A stretch of DNA of 64,000 bases, taken from Immersiella caudata (lineage: Eukaryota > Ascomycota > Sordariomycetes > Sordariales > Lasiosphaeriaceae). Shown here in pieces: positions 12,368 through 22,304 of this stretch (positions are counted from its first letter, which is position 1; each line of letters begins with the position of its first letter). Location of the stretch: positions 3,596,001 through 3,660,000 of the forward strand of contig JAULSU010000005.1 in assembly GCA_030512335.1 (NCBI GenBank), given 5' to 3'. Both the position numbers and the translations under genes were made by a program. The notes beneath the pieces were generated by a model, which saw nothing but the letters and a program-made list of their open reading frames with translations, was not told the origin of the DNA and searched no databases.

Positions 12368-13352
12368 ATGCGCCAGAGCACTCATACGGTCAACGCTGCC
12401 CCTGAAGCCGATATATCTCGAGAGGGTGATCCAGTGAGCATCGGCGCTCCAAATGACCAAACCCCCATTACTAAACAACACGAAGGGCGGAGAGTGGGTT
12501 ATCGTCGTCCAGAAGTTGTCCATCTATGGGCCTGACAGCCCCCCCGCTCAAAACCCGAACGCTCATGTGAAGGCGGCAACTCTCGCCTCAGGAACCACCC
12601 ACACTATCTCCGTTCATCTTGTAGCGGAGTTGACAGCTTTCAGTTGGACTCTCCTTCTCAGCTGGGCGAGTTCTGGAAAATGCTTCCTCAAGCTAGAATG
12701 GAGCTTCCCCAGCCACCGGTTTCCCAAGTTCACCACCCGCCACATCCTGGTTCTCGATGGAACAAGCCTGAGTTTTGCTGGCAGTCTGGACCGGTACCTT
12801 CAGCTTTTCGATCACTTTCACCCCTCTGAGGATCCATTTAGCCACCAAACGGGAAATGTTTCGCCGCTCCAATGCTCCAGCAACTACCAACAAGCACATC
12901 AGAGACTTTCGTGTGCAAGCACCCTTGAGGAAGATCTCGCGCCGTCAGCAACCCCTGTTCCATGGGGATTGGCCTCTCACCAGGACATCATGCTCCCGAT
13001 ATGGCCAGCTGATCCGGTTTCAATGGGTAACTGCTTGGCATCCGGGCATGCAACAAACTCCCTGGACATTTTCGATGACCCCGGCTCACCAACGTCACTC
13101 ACAACGGGCACAACAAGGCAATCCAGTCCAGACTGGGTCGATACAGCCCCCGACACCAGTCAACCGAGTCAAGGCACTTCAGCTTGGGACCGGATCCAGG
13201 ATTTTTCACGACAGCGGGAAGAGGCCTTTGCTCAGTATGCCAGAAACGGTGACTCCAGCTCGATATTTGCCGTCCTTGATGCGGCTGCACAAGTCGATGA
13301 AGTCTGGGACTCTTCAGGACTTGCGCATTTTGGGCCTCAAAGGAATCTTTGA
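12368..13352 (+). CDS. Hypothetical protein, uncertain exons or decayed gene
   Basis: Protein-like sequence appears in different frames. An ATG at 12368 opens a hydrophilic frame that meets TGA at 12534-12536; the same frame then continues, Pro/Gln/His-rich, to 12829; from about 13000 to the TGA ending at 13352 a different frame reads as an acidic, normal-looking C terminus (for example DWVDTAPDTSQPSQG and FSRQREEAFAQYARNG). Introns of 45, 48 and 73 nt (donors GTGGGT, GTACCT, GTGTGC) would join these into one protein, but the splice signals are weak. The alternative is a gene broken by a stop and a frameshift. A competing third frame (12775-13449) is very basic and looks like a shadow. No family recognised. 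Confidence 0.35.
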
Positions 13353-15258
13353 TCAGAACCTCCTTCTGCGACAGAGTGAAGTCTTCAAGTCACCATGGAT
13401 CATCCTTTTCTCAAAACTCAATTATCCCTATCTGGGCCTGGGCCACTAAAGCCATATTTGTGGGCGTGGAAATGCAGCCGCTGCAGGCTCATTGATCAGG
13501 AGATGACTTTCGTTTAGTTCACGAAGAGAGACAATTCAGGGGCACAATCCAGAAACACCCAGTCCCGATCTTCAATATCGATCAACTTAAGGCTTGCATA
13601 AACTCCCAACTTACCATTCCAACTCGGTAGCTTTCTCGACTTTGTCGTTCTGTCTTTCAGATTTACTTCTCTACTTCTTGACTTTACTTGGAAAGACTGG
13701 TGCATTGGTAACAAGGGTTAAGCGTGGCTGCAATATTCTTTTCTATTCTTTTCTATGGTGTAATGCCAGGATTGAGCCCAGGTGGCTGGGTACAGGCAAT
13801 TAAAAGCTGCTCTTTGGTTCTTCACAGCCGTTTTGCTGAATATCCATTTTTTTTGTTTGATGTTTTGCTGCATTTGGCTTCTGTATGATACCCGGCATAA
13901 GTAATGGAGATAGCTGGATGTAAGATTTGTTTCGGACAAGTCAAAGTGAAGTGCACGTGCAGATGTGGTACAAGTTATTGACATGAGTCAGGAAGTATTG
14001 ATAGCACGGCAATCCTGCACTGCACAAGGCTCTAGAATTGTCCGAGCCAGAAGTGGGTGTGAATAGGGGCTCACACTTCCCCTATGTTCAGTGTTGACGA
14101 GCCATGTGTGGAATCTCTGAAGAACCATCGCAGTGATGCAATCTACGACAGAAGAGAAATTTGCTTATGCCTATTCTTACATGAAGATATAGATCCTTCC
14201 CATGATAGGCATACAGGACACAATTTCGACCCTGGGATCTACAGCAATAGCTTTCGTAACTCGAACCCGTGCCTCTTGTGATTTCTTCGGAAGGACGCTC
14301 TTTCCTGGATGTAATGCGATGCTAATCCAAAAATTTATCAAAAATACATGTCAAAACTACATGTCAAAATTTGAAACAGATATAAACGTAGGTAAAGACG
14401 TAATTACTCAAAGCCCCCAAATGCATCATCTCCCACATCGATGTTGGGGTGGATATAAGGAAGAACCCCGCTAATCCGTAACTACCGTCCGTTAATACCG
14501 CAGTTCTACCCAAAAAGAACCACCATTCTCTGAGATGAGAACTCATGTCGTGCTGACAATGGATCATCCAGAACAAGAGGGTGGTTTGGGCAGATAGGGC
14601 AGCAGTATTGCTTGGGGTTAGGGTTGCGGGTTGCAATCAGACCAAAACCCAAAATCCGTCCGCTCAGTGGGCGGAGCATCAACTCGGTTATCGAGCTTGT
14701 CCAGCCTGCGAGGTCACGATTTCAGGTTTTTGGTCTGCCGGGTCCTCATCCTTTGATAGCGTGGGATTTCGCATGTCGGTACCGTGTCCGGAATGGACTG
14801 ATCTGGCTATCCAGATTCCGCAAGGGGTCAGCAGGCAGGGCGATGAGGGAGGGTGTCTTGCGGCCAACCGGGGCAGTGTTCGCTGAGGCATCGAATCGTA
14901 GGATCCGCTCAGCATGGGTCGGACAGAGGCCGATGCCTGTTGGCCTTACAGGCTGTGTTATCGACCCTCCAACTGGTCCCCGTCGAGGAACAGGTCCCAG
15001 ACAAGGATGACCCCCCATGCCCCAGATTTTCACCCGGTTTGACCCACAAGTTCCGCGGGCAGGGTTGGCGGCTCAAATGAATCGCCGCACCTAACTCCAA
15101 CGACACCCCATCTCCATGGGCCAACTGCAATTGCCCACTGTGCTTCCGCGGACCAATAGATCTCCAAGAGCCACCCTGCGCCCCAACCCAGGACCGAAGT
15201 AACAACAAATTTCCGTGAACTTAATGCCGCCCGGAGACTTTGGCGATGCAGGTCGTCT
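13353..15258. other. Intergenic, AT-richer stretch
   Basis: 1.9 kb with no supported gene. 13700-14450 is A+T-rich with T-runs near 13850. Short frames on both strands around 14600-15200 overlap each other and show no domain. A short telomere-like block is at 14614-14633. Confidence 0.5.
14614..14633 (+). repeat. Telomere-like hexamers
   Basis: GGGGTTAGGGTTGCGGGTTG contains one TTAGGG unit flanked by degenerate copies. It lies about 640 bases beyond the 3' end of the gene at 15259, as the block at 9766 lies about 280 bases beyond the 3' end of the gene at 10067. Confidence 0.3.
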
Positions 15259-16074
15259 CTAGTTGCGAGAGGGTGTGGAGAGGAAATCGGATAACGGCCG
15301 CGGGAGCCTCCCCTGGAGCATCTCTCGCAGGAACGGTCGTCCCAAATACACGAATGGGCCGTGCTCAGGGACTGGTCCATCGAAAACTAAGAAGTCTCCA
15401 ACTTGACCTGGAATCTCAGGATCTAGGTTGTGTATGCCAAGTCTAACGTATTGTCTTGTTCTGACTATTCCAAGTGGGCAAATTATGTTCCGAGTTTCCC
15501 TTGGTGGAAGTTCCATTGGTTCCGAGTGGAGTTCGTCGACTACTGAGGAGTGTACCAGAGAATGTGGGAATCGCTGGCTGAATATTGCTCGATGATAAAC
15601 CGGTACTTCTTGCCAGTAGGAGAAAAGGCCGACCACAGAATCCACGTCAGTTTCTGGGTTGATGAAGTAAGATCTCTGTCGGCGCTCATAACTGGCTTCA
15701 TTCTCAGCACCAAATCCTGACGTCCCATTTCGCTGCCTCGGCAGGTGTGACTGGTGTCGTAAGTTGGCGTCGATATCAGGCCTCTCTCCATAGAAGAGAA
15801 CTCGCTGCGGGCGACAGCTGTTGCGAATGGCGGAGGCTGATGGAGAACGTGCGGTTTGCCGTATGGGCTGTGCGAGTTCGCGCCGGGGCCCTCGTTGCCT
15901 GGGAACCAAGCTCTGACGAATGCTATTACTTGGGCGTAGACCTTGGGGAGCCATATACACTTGCGACAGGTCCGTTCGATATAGTCGCGAGTAATCCGAT
16001 GTCTCCGTATCTCGGGGAGTGCGTATCGTAGGGGGTGCCACTCGGCGGCGGCGACGTCCGGGGTGCTCGCTCAT
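15259..16074 (-). CDS. Hypothetical protein, possible family member D
   Basis: Single open frame of 271 aa on the minus strand. It begins with a basic MSEHPGRRRRR stretch, is rich in Arg, Ser and Pro to about residue 130 (likely disordered), then has a more ordered C-terminal half. The last 70 residues show strands (QYVRLGI, DFLVF) and end in FVYLGRPFLREM (about 241-252), the clearest retropepsin-like xLGRPxL signature in this block. Layout matches the gene at 10067 (basic N terminus, disordered middle, GRP-type C terminus), suggesting distant paralogues. No DTG/DSG active-site motif is seen. An upstream exon cannot be excluded. Function unknown. Confidence 0.6.
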   Translation of the reverse strand: MSEHPGRRRRRVAPPTIRTPRDTETSDYSRLYRTDLSQVYMAPQGLRPSNSIRQSLVPRQRGPRRELAQPIRQTARSPSASAIRNSCRPQRVLFYGERPDIDANLRHQSHLPRQRNGTSGFGAENEASYERRQRSYFINPETDVDSVVGLFSYWQEVPVYHRAIFSQRFPHSLVHSSVVDELHSEPMELPPRETRNIICPLGIVRTRQYVRLGIHNLDPEIPGQVGDFLVFDGPVPEHGPFVYLGRPFLREMLQGRLPRPLSDFLSTPSRN

Positions 16075-16267
16075 TCCAGGGTCGTTTAGAGTCTTGCAGC
16101 GCCAGGAGACCCAAAGTCCCTGGCTCTCAATTCTCTCAGCTCGTTCCTACACGGACTCTGAAGAGAGGGACCCGAGTTCAACTCTTCTAGGATCCGACCA
16201 CGCAGCGAGCCGACTGAACAACGAGAGCCAAAGCCTGCCGGTACCCTTGGAGGCTTAAGGTGCTTGT

Positions 16268-16760
16268 CTATACCATCATGGCGGTTCCAGCGGGGGCTAG
16301 AGATCGGATCTCCCTTTCGGTGGTTGCGGTGGAGGTATGATAAGAGGGTGTTGAGAGATTCTGCTGTAAACAAATGCAGGCTTGGTCGACAGGTTCGGAG
16401 GCGAGGCAAGAGCGCAGGGCTTTCCTCCCACACTTGATCGAATCGAGAAAGAGCGTGGCCGTGCCTCTGCGGCGTAAAGTATAATAGAGCCAAAAGCCAC
16501 AGCTCTTCGTGGACTTGGGGAAGTAAGTAATACATGGGCGCAGAGTGTCGATCCGGTCAGTTTGAACCTCATCGAACGGTTCGCGGACTATGGCGGATCC
16601 TTCTGGGGGAACTTGGGTCAGCCTGACACTCAGCCATCAGGTATGGAGCCCCATAGCTACCGTCTCCGGTATATGTAAATTCATTTAGCTTACCTCGGAA
16701 GGCGGTGAGTTGTTTGCCCTGCTTCACCGAATCGAACGCCTGAATCCCATCAACTGCCAT
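16268..16760 (-). CDS. Small hypothetical protein, possibly secreted
   Basis: Exons 16694-16760 and 16268-16602 (133 aa from the Met at 16760). The 91-nt intron is convincing: GTAAGC donor, GGCTGAC branch point 15 nt before a CCCCCAG acceptor. Upstream of the Met the same frame stays open to about 16835 and reads like a signal peptide (LIACLSAAYGCFAGAGAAL), directly after a CTTAG that could be a splice acceptor, so a missing first exon is likely. The second exon has eight cysteines among 111 codons. No family is recognised; a small secreted cysteine-containing protein is one reading. Confidence 0.45.
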
Positions 16761-16835
16761 TGGGCCGGGGCAACTCAGCGCTGCCCCTGCCCCTGCGAAG
16801 CAACCGTATGCAGCCGAAAGACAAGCGATGAGCCT

Positions 16836-18025
16836 CTAAGACGAACAGGAAACAACAAAGGCTGCCGGGCTCTCGGTGAGGCGAACTTGCCATGAGGCCA
16901 ACATTCGCCCGTCCCCGCCATCATGGGTTCAAGCCACAGGGAAGATGGGGACAGAAACCTAGGCGGTGCAAATGATCGCAATGTTGGGCCGGTTCCCCTG
17001 CCAGCTCCTTTTTAACGAGGGGAAAGGCTCTTTTGAGGTGGGCAGGTAAACAGTTACAGGTGTGCCCCAATATGCCAGCCGAGCTGCAGCGGAGTGCCAG
17101 CCGCCCTCCAAAGTCGCGCCTCCCTCTACCAGAGCCTCCTTTGCGTTGTCCTTTCAGCCTGCCAGCAATGGGGCTTATTGGTTCTACATCATGCTCCACT
17201 AATAGCCATCTTCATTACCTTTTTCCCAAAGTATTGTATCTTCGGGGATTTCCTGCAACAGTCAATAGCGAGATTTCTCCGGCATTTCTTTGGAGGTCCC
17301 CGGGCGGTTCCCGTTTGGGAACTTTTGACGTCCTCGGCGGCTGCAATGTCGAGGACCCCGCGCCAGCCTCCCACACATCGCCAGTTTTCCGACTCTTGTG
17401 CTGGAGCCTTACCCTCCTCCATGGTATGTGTGCGTCGCTATTCCACCGCCGGCAAGCCCGATAAAACCACTGAACCTGATCGCTTGTTGTCGGATTGGGG
17501 GCCAGAAAAGAGACACCTTCTGACGGGGCAACCACAGACAAAATTGAACTCACAGGAACCGCCCACATGGGTCATTTCATGGGTCAGCAGGCTGTCCACG
17601 CCGCATTGTGCATTTTCAGCTGAAGCCCTAAGCTCCAAGTTCGACGATGGCGATAAATAGGGGGGTCAGTGGTCTCCCATCTGTATCTGGAAAACGCTGC
17701 TTCCTCCACCGCTCTCGCAGCCTCGTTCGGACAAACTACTCGGGTGCTTCCAAGGCATTCCCAGCCACCGGGTCTATCGCCACCCACTGCTATTTTCTAA
17801 CGTGGACGGTATTTTACCAGAACAATGAATGAGCACTGCCAATTCCTCTCATCTCAACCTGCCTAATGCTTTACCTCCCCTTCCCTTGGGACCTATCCCA
17901 ACCCCACCCAATACGGCGCTCTGTCATTCGCTCTTTCTCTTCTTAACGTAACAACCATCACCCAATTCCGTCGAGCAACCCACAACGCTGTCGTGCTTCG
18001 CCAACACTTCAATCTGTCACCAAAC
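16836..18025. other. Intergenic, no firm gene
   Basis: 1.2 kb. A frame on + (17094-17660) includes a stretch resembling a mitochondrial presequence (VRRYSTAGKPDK) but shows no domain and overlaps an opposite-strand frame, so it is not called. The 3' part should hold the promoter of the gene at 18026. Confidence 0.4.
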
Positions 18026-18688
18026 ATGCGCCAACATAGCACTGAAAACGCTAGAGAAAACGCTCGAACCCAGAGGCGACCAAGCAAACAGCACCTGCAA
18101 CCCGACACAATCGAGCATCTTTCACCCCCCTCGGTTATTGCGGGTAGTCGTACAAATCGATCCGCTACGGGTAAACGAGAGAGAGCTCCAGTGGGAACCT
18201 CGCCAAGTCAGAGCGAGGAGCATCTACAAGTCTGTCCTCGAAAGAAGAGACGTCTCCGTCTCCAACAACCTCGGAAATGGGCGGGGAGCAAGAGAGGAAA
18301 CCTGAAAAAGCAAGTAGAAACGGCAGGTCCAAAGCGCGCCGGATCGAAGAAGCCTTCGCCTCGCCCATTTCAACGTCCAGTCAGCTACAGCCGCAGTGTC
18401 ACATTATCTGCCGAGCCCCCGCCTGTCAAGAAATCGACCGTCGCATCTCCAACCGATGAGAAATCGTTCTCCGACCCTTACTTCGAGGCAAAAACACGCG
18501 CGAGGGAAGACTTTGGACAAACGGGAAATTACAAGGTGTTCCAAGAGTTATTGGCTCCATTCAGAAAGAGTGGGAAGACGAGAGATCCCAGTGATTGGGT
18601 CTACGACGAGGAGGCAGAGAGGTGGTGGTGCAAAGACGAATCGACTGGGCAGAAAATCTGGGCGCCGACGTCGGGTTCCTTTCTCTGA
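18026..18688 (+). CDS. Basic nuclear-like protein with WW-like C terminus
   Basis: Single exon, 220 aa, starting at the first ATG of the frame (the frame is open a further 11 codons upstream without an ATG). Residues 1-150 are Arg/Lys/Ser/Pro-rich with clusters such as PRKKRRLRLQQPRKW, expected to be disordered and nuclear. The last 60 residues look structured: a helix-like AREDFGQTGNYKVFQELL, then DWVYDEEAERWW followed by DESTGQKIWAP, which has the spacing of aromatic and Pro residues seen in WW domains. Its 3' end faces the flavin-binding gene on the other strand 254 bases away. No named orthologue recognised; role unknown. Confidence 0.65.
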   Translation: MRQHSTENARENARTQRRPSKQHLQPDTIEHLSPPSVIAGSRTNRSATGKRERAPVGTSPSQSEEHLQVCPRKKRRLRLQQPRKWAGSKRGNLKKQVETAGPKRAGSKKPSPRPFQRPVSYSRSVTLSAEPPPVKKSTVASPTDEKSFSDPYFEAKTRAREDFGQTGNYKVFQELLAPFRKSGKTRDPSDWVYDEEAERWWCKDESTGQKIWAPTSGSFL

Positions 18689-18942
18689 CACCTTTCTTGT
18701 CATCAGTGGCTGTGTCGAGTTGCCGTATACAACTGGAGTTTTGTCAGCCACAGTCATGTCCGTCTCTCCAAGTATTAATACGTTGCTGCGATTTGAATCG
18801 CAAACCGGCAGGGTGGAAGTCGCCCTCGACATCAATATACGTTTATTTCAAGATTCTACGCCGCAGAGACAAGAGAAGACTACCATGTTCCATGGCTGTC
18901 TGGAAGCATTTTCCCTGTCGCTCCCTTACCTTCACCCACCTT

Positions 18943-20089
18943 CTACTCCTTCAACTGTTCTCGCGCAAACACCTCCGCTTCCTTATTCTCCTCAATCCTC
19001 CATCTCTCCAAATACTCCGGAACATCCCCAACCCCATTATATGGCCCTGCCACTGGTCCCCCCATCACCGTGTGTATCGGGACCACGCCAGTCCACACCT
19101 GTGGTAATATCCGTCAGTTACGTCCCTTGAAGGTGTTTTCTAGGCAACGCAACGCCCAAGCGCGCCCACATCACGCCTAAGACATCTAACAAAGGCACGA
19201 ATAACCAAAATGGGAATTAGATGGTGGTAGGGAAAGACTGACCCTCTTCATCAACTCTTCATCCTCCATATCTCCCCTCTCATCATGCGGCATCCCACTC
19301 CTAATCTTTGCGCTCCCCGTCGCAATCTTCACCCGCAAGACAGAAGTGCTCTGCATCTCGGCCGCGTTGGGAGGGACACGGGTGTGTTCCCACCGAGAAG
19401 GGACGATGGAATTGGTGATCAGCTCCATGGCGTAGAGTTTTTCAGGCACTGAGGTTACGAGGGTAGCATGGCCAAAGAGGATGGCGGAGCGATAGTTGAG
19501 AGAGTGCGAGTTGGGGGTCAGTGCTAAGACGAGGCCGTCTACGTGGGAGGCTGAGATGGTGAGGGGAAGACCTTCGGGGGTTGGGGGATTGCGGGTGAGG
19601 TTGATGATGCGGGAGGAGACGTAGCTGGGTGTGTCAGTTGGGTTTGATGACGAGGTACGAGAGGGGGAGAGGTGGAGGGGAGGCTGTGTGAGGAGGGATT
19701 AGGTGAATAGGGGTTATTATCAAAATAGGGGGCGCGATGTGATTGGTGCCCCTGACGGCAGGCTAGAGGGTAAATAAAGAGGACCCACCCATGCAGGTAC
19801 AGCTCGAGGACATCACCAAGGTCCGCACTGGGTCGATCGAAGGAGCCCATTTGCCCTATCATGGGAAGAACGGCAGGGAATGGGCTGTTTGGGTCATTGA
19901 AAGCCACGTGGATCAGCGGAGATGTGTTTACAATGCGATGAATGGTCTCGAGGGCGTGGCTGCCTGCTCAGGGGGTCAAACGTTTGTCTCTCCAGGACAC
20001 GCAAAGAACAGGAAGAACACACCCCGACTGCTGTACCGGTTACCGGTGCTGAACGGCTCCCGTGGGTACTCGAGCTCTTGACGAGGCAT
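18943..20089 (-). CDS. Flavin-binding pyridoxamine 5'-phosphate oxidase-family protein
   Basis: Minus-strand exons 20023-20089, 19789-19963, 19243-19624 and 18943-19098 (259 aa); all phases close. The protein belongs to the FMN-binding split-barrel, pyridoxamine-phosphate-oxidase-like group (flavin-nucleotide-binding proteins). The domain fills residues 20-230: TIHRIVNTSPLIHVAFND, the LPMIGQMGSF block, ISASHVDGLVLA, NYRSAILFGHA, and the conserved NSIVPSRWEHTRVPPN segment, then SAKIRSGMPHDE and a VWTGVVP strand opening exon 4. Introns 2 and 3 are longer (164 and 144 nt) and have CTGAC branch points. True pyridoxine-phosphate oxidase activity is not implied; many members of this fungal group have unknown substrates. 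Confidence 0.88.
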
Positions 20090-22304
20090 CTTGAAATGGT
20101 TGCTGGTAAGTCAGGGGCACTCGAATGCGATCAAGGAAGGGATGTCTGGCCGCACAGTTGGTCAATCCCTGGGACAAAAGCACTGCCAATTTATACTTGT
20201 GACGCAGCTTGAGGGAAGCTATACGTGAGTCACGATGTCGTTGGAAGGATGAAGTCAATTTAGCTCAAGTGGTGCACACACGGAAGGTAAGAGTCGGGTC
20301 GGACCGGTCCCACAATTCTTCAGTTGCTCAGCGGGCCGAACCCGGGATGATTGGTTCGGCGGGTATCGCCGGCCGCGCAGCACCCGCCCCCGCACGCCCT
20401 TCCGCCAACACCACCAACAGCGGCGTGCAGCCCGGAGGCAGTCCGTGGCCCCTCGGAAACCCGGCAGGTTGGGCTCATTCGCATACACTAAATCGTCTTC
20501 AGCCGATATTGGCAGAGGGATGCTGAGGTTGACGGCATTTAGCGAGGCTTTCTGTAACGTGAAGATGGGACCACGGCGGCTTCTGGGCGTCCCGAGCCCT
20601 TTTGGCTGAACAGTGGTCTAGGCGGGTCAAGTTCGGATTACACGGCTGATATTTTCCTCGTGACTTTCCCATTCGGCCGGGGGGCGATCAGAACACCACC
20701 AGCGTTTTAGATCTGCAAATTCCTCCTCTGCGAGGCTGAGATTTTGCGGTAGTTTGCGATCAGTAACCGAAGGGCAAGAGAGAGAATGCAGTTGGTGCGA
20801 TCCGAGGCAAAAGCATTTGGAGGCTGGCCTGTCCGTTCAAACACCACTCGAAGATGTGGATGACCTAGTCTATGGCATCCATCGCTTTCGAGGACTCGTT
20901 GTCTGCGCAGGTAGTTCAAAGCAGTGAGATTCTCTCCCGATGCCCCCAGCACGGAGTCCAGCTTGAAAGGGTTAGGGTCGGTAGTGCTTCAAATTAGCGA
21001 GGGGTTTCGCCAGGGGCTTGGCATTGGAAAGAGCCAACCGGAAAATTCTTGTCTCTGCCAAACACGGCGTGTGCGCTTCCCCCTGCAGAAGAGGGGGAAG
21101 ACACGGAGGCACGAGGGCATCCTAAAATATCCACAGCGAGTGATGTTGTGACGAAGCAGAAGAAGCCATCCCGCGTCGCCAGATTAGCGCTCTGCTGCAA
21201 GTCATCGCTCTTGATCTCAGACATCAGATTCAAGGTAAGACCGGCCACGTGCTTGCTGGCTGTCTGACTGGCTCGCTGCAGCACCGTTTTGGCGCCGCAG
21301 AAGAAATCTTTGCCTGGAATCGTGATGATTCGAGATCTCGCAATTGAGCACAGCGCATGCTCAAGCAGTGTCACATTGGCGGTCACCTCAACTATTTTTT
21401 CGGTTTCCTAAGAAAACACCCTCGTTGCCGCTGTCGGGTCAGGGTCGTGCCACCTCCTCACGTTGTCGTGGGACGACACTCCCACCTCTTGACGCGCGCG
21501 AGAGGATCTTTTGCGTCCGGATAGGTCAACCAAGTCCACGGAGCCTGGAAAGTTTCTGGGAGGAGCTAGACGTTTTTCAACAACGGAATTCCCTCCCAAA
21601 GGTAAAAGTCAACAGGCTCTGCAAGGTGTGTGCCTGCGGATGCGGTTCGTTACACTTCGAGTTTCGAGTGAAACAGCGTCGACTGGGATGACAGCACCAC
21701 ACCCCACGGGCTTGGATCTTGTCAGCCTTGCAGCCGGACCAATCCCTTCTCACGGCGGCCACCGGCATGAACGATGCAGCCCAAGATCTCCAACAGAACC
21801 CTGCAACTGGACTGTTTGAGAGCTTCCGTGCAGCGACTCGCAGAGTGGGCACTCCGGCGCCATGAACCACGGTGAACCAGGGCCATCCCTCCTCCCAGCG
21901 ACATCCCCACAAGCGTGGCGCCGTGGATGGGTTGCGGGAGTCTGCTGGTGCGCGACAGCAGCCATCTTGGCAGTCACTCGCAAGGGCGACTTGCCCCTTT
22001 CTCCGCCATACCCTGTCGACGATCTCTGGGACTGCTGGGCGATTGAGTTGCCTCGAGAACCTCCGGTCCCGTGCCCCAGGTGGCCTTTCTCTCCTTTCCA
22101 CACACCATCCATGCTGTCGGATTGACACGAGATGGCTTCGATGAGATGTCAACGTCCCTAATCAGGATGAAGGCTTGATGCGAATGCCTTCACTATGACA
22201 CGCTCCTTTTGACATTCTATTCTTATCTTTTTCGTATCATTCCCCATTGACTGGGTTTTCTTTTCTCCTGCCCACTATCATTTGAGAAAACGACGTTGCT
22301 CACC
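20090..22304. other. Intergenic, divergent promoter space
   Basis: 2.2 kb between two divergent genes. A 130-codon minus-strand frame (20994-21386) has balanced composition but no domain, homologue memory or splice signal. A larger frame at 21577-22152 (-) is Cys/Arg/Trp-rich and looks like noise. No repeats or RNA genes are seen. Confidence 0.45.

Noticed and set aside
12775..13449. Alternative basic frame over the 12368 locus
   Set aside because: Very high Arg/Gln/His and almost no acidic residues, typical of a shadow of the acidic frame; not fully excluded.
17094..17660. 188-codon frame on + with a mitochondrial-presequence-like stretch
   Set aside because: Only the short stretch VRRYSTAGKPDK looks meaningful; no domain or supporting introns.
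20994..21386. 130-codon frame on minus strand
   Set aside because: Balanced composition but no family, no splice sites and no neighbour support.
21577..22152. 191-codon frame on minus strand
   Set aside because: Cys/Arg/Trp-rich noise-like composition in a GC-rich promoter region.
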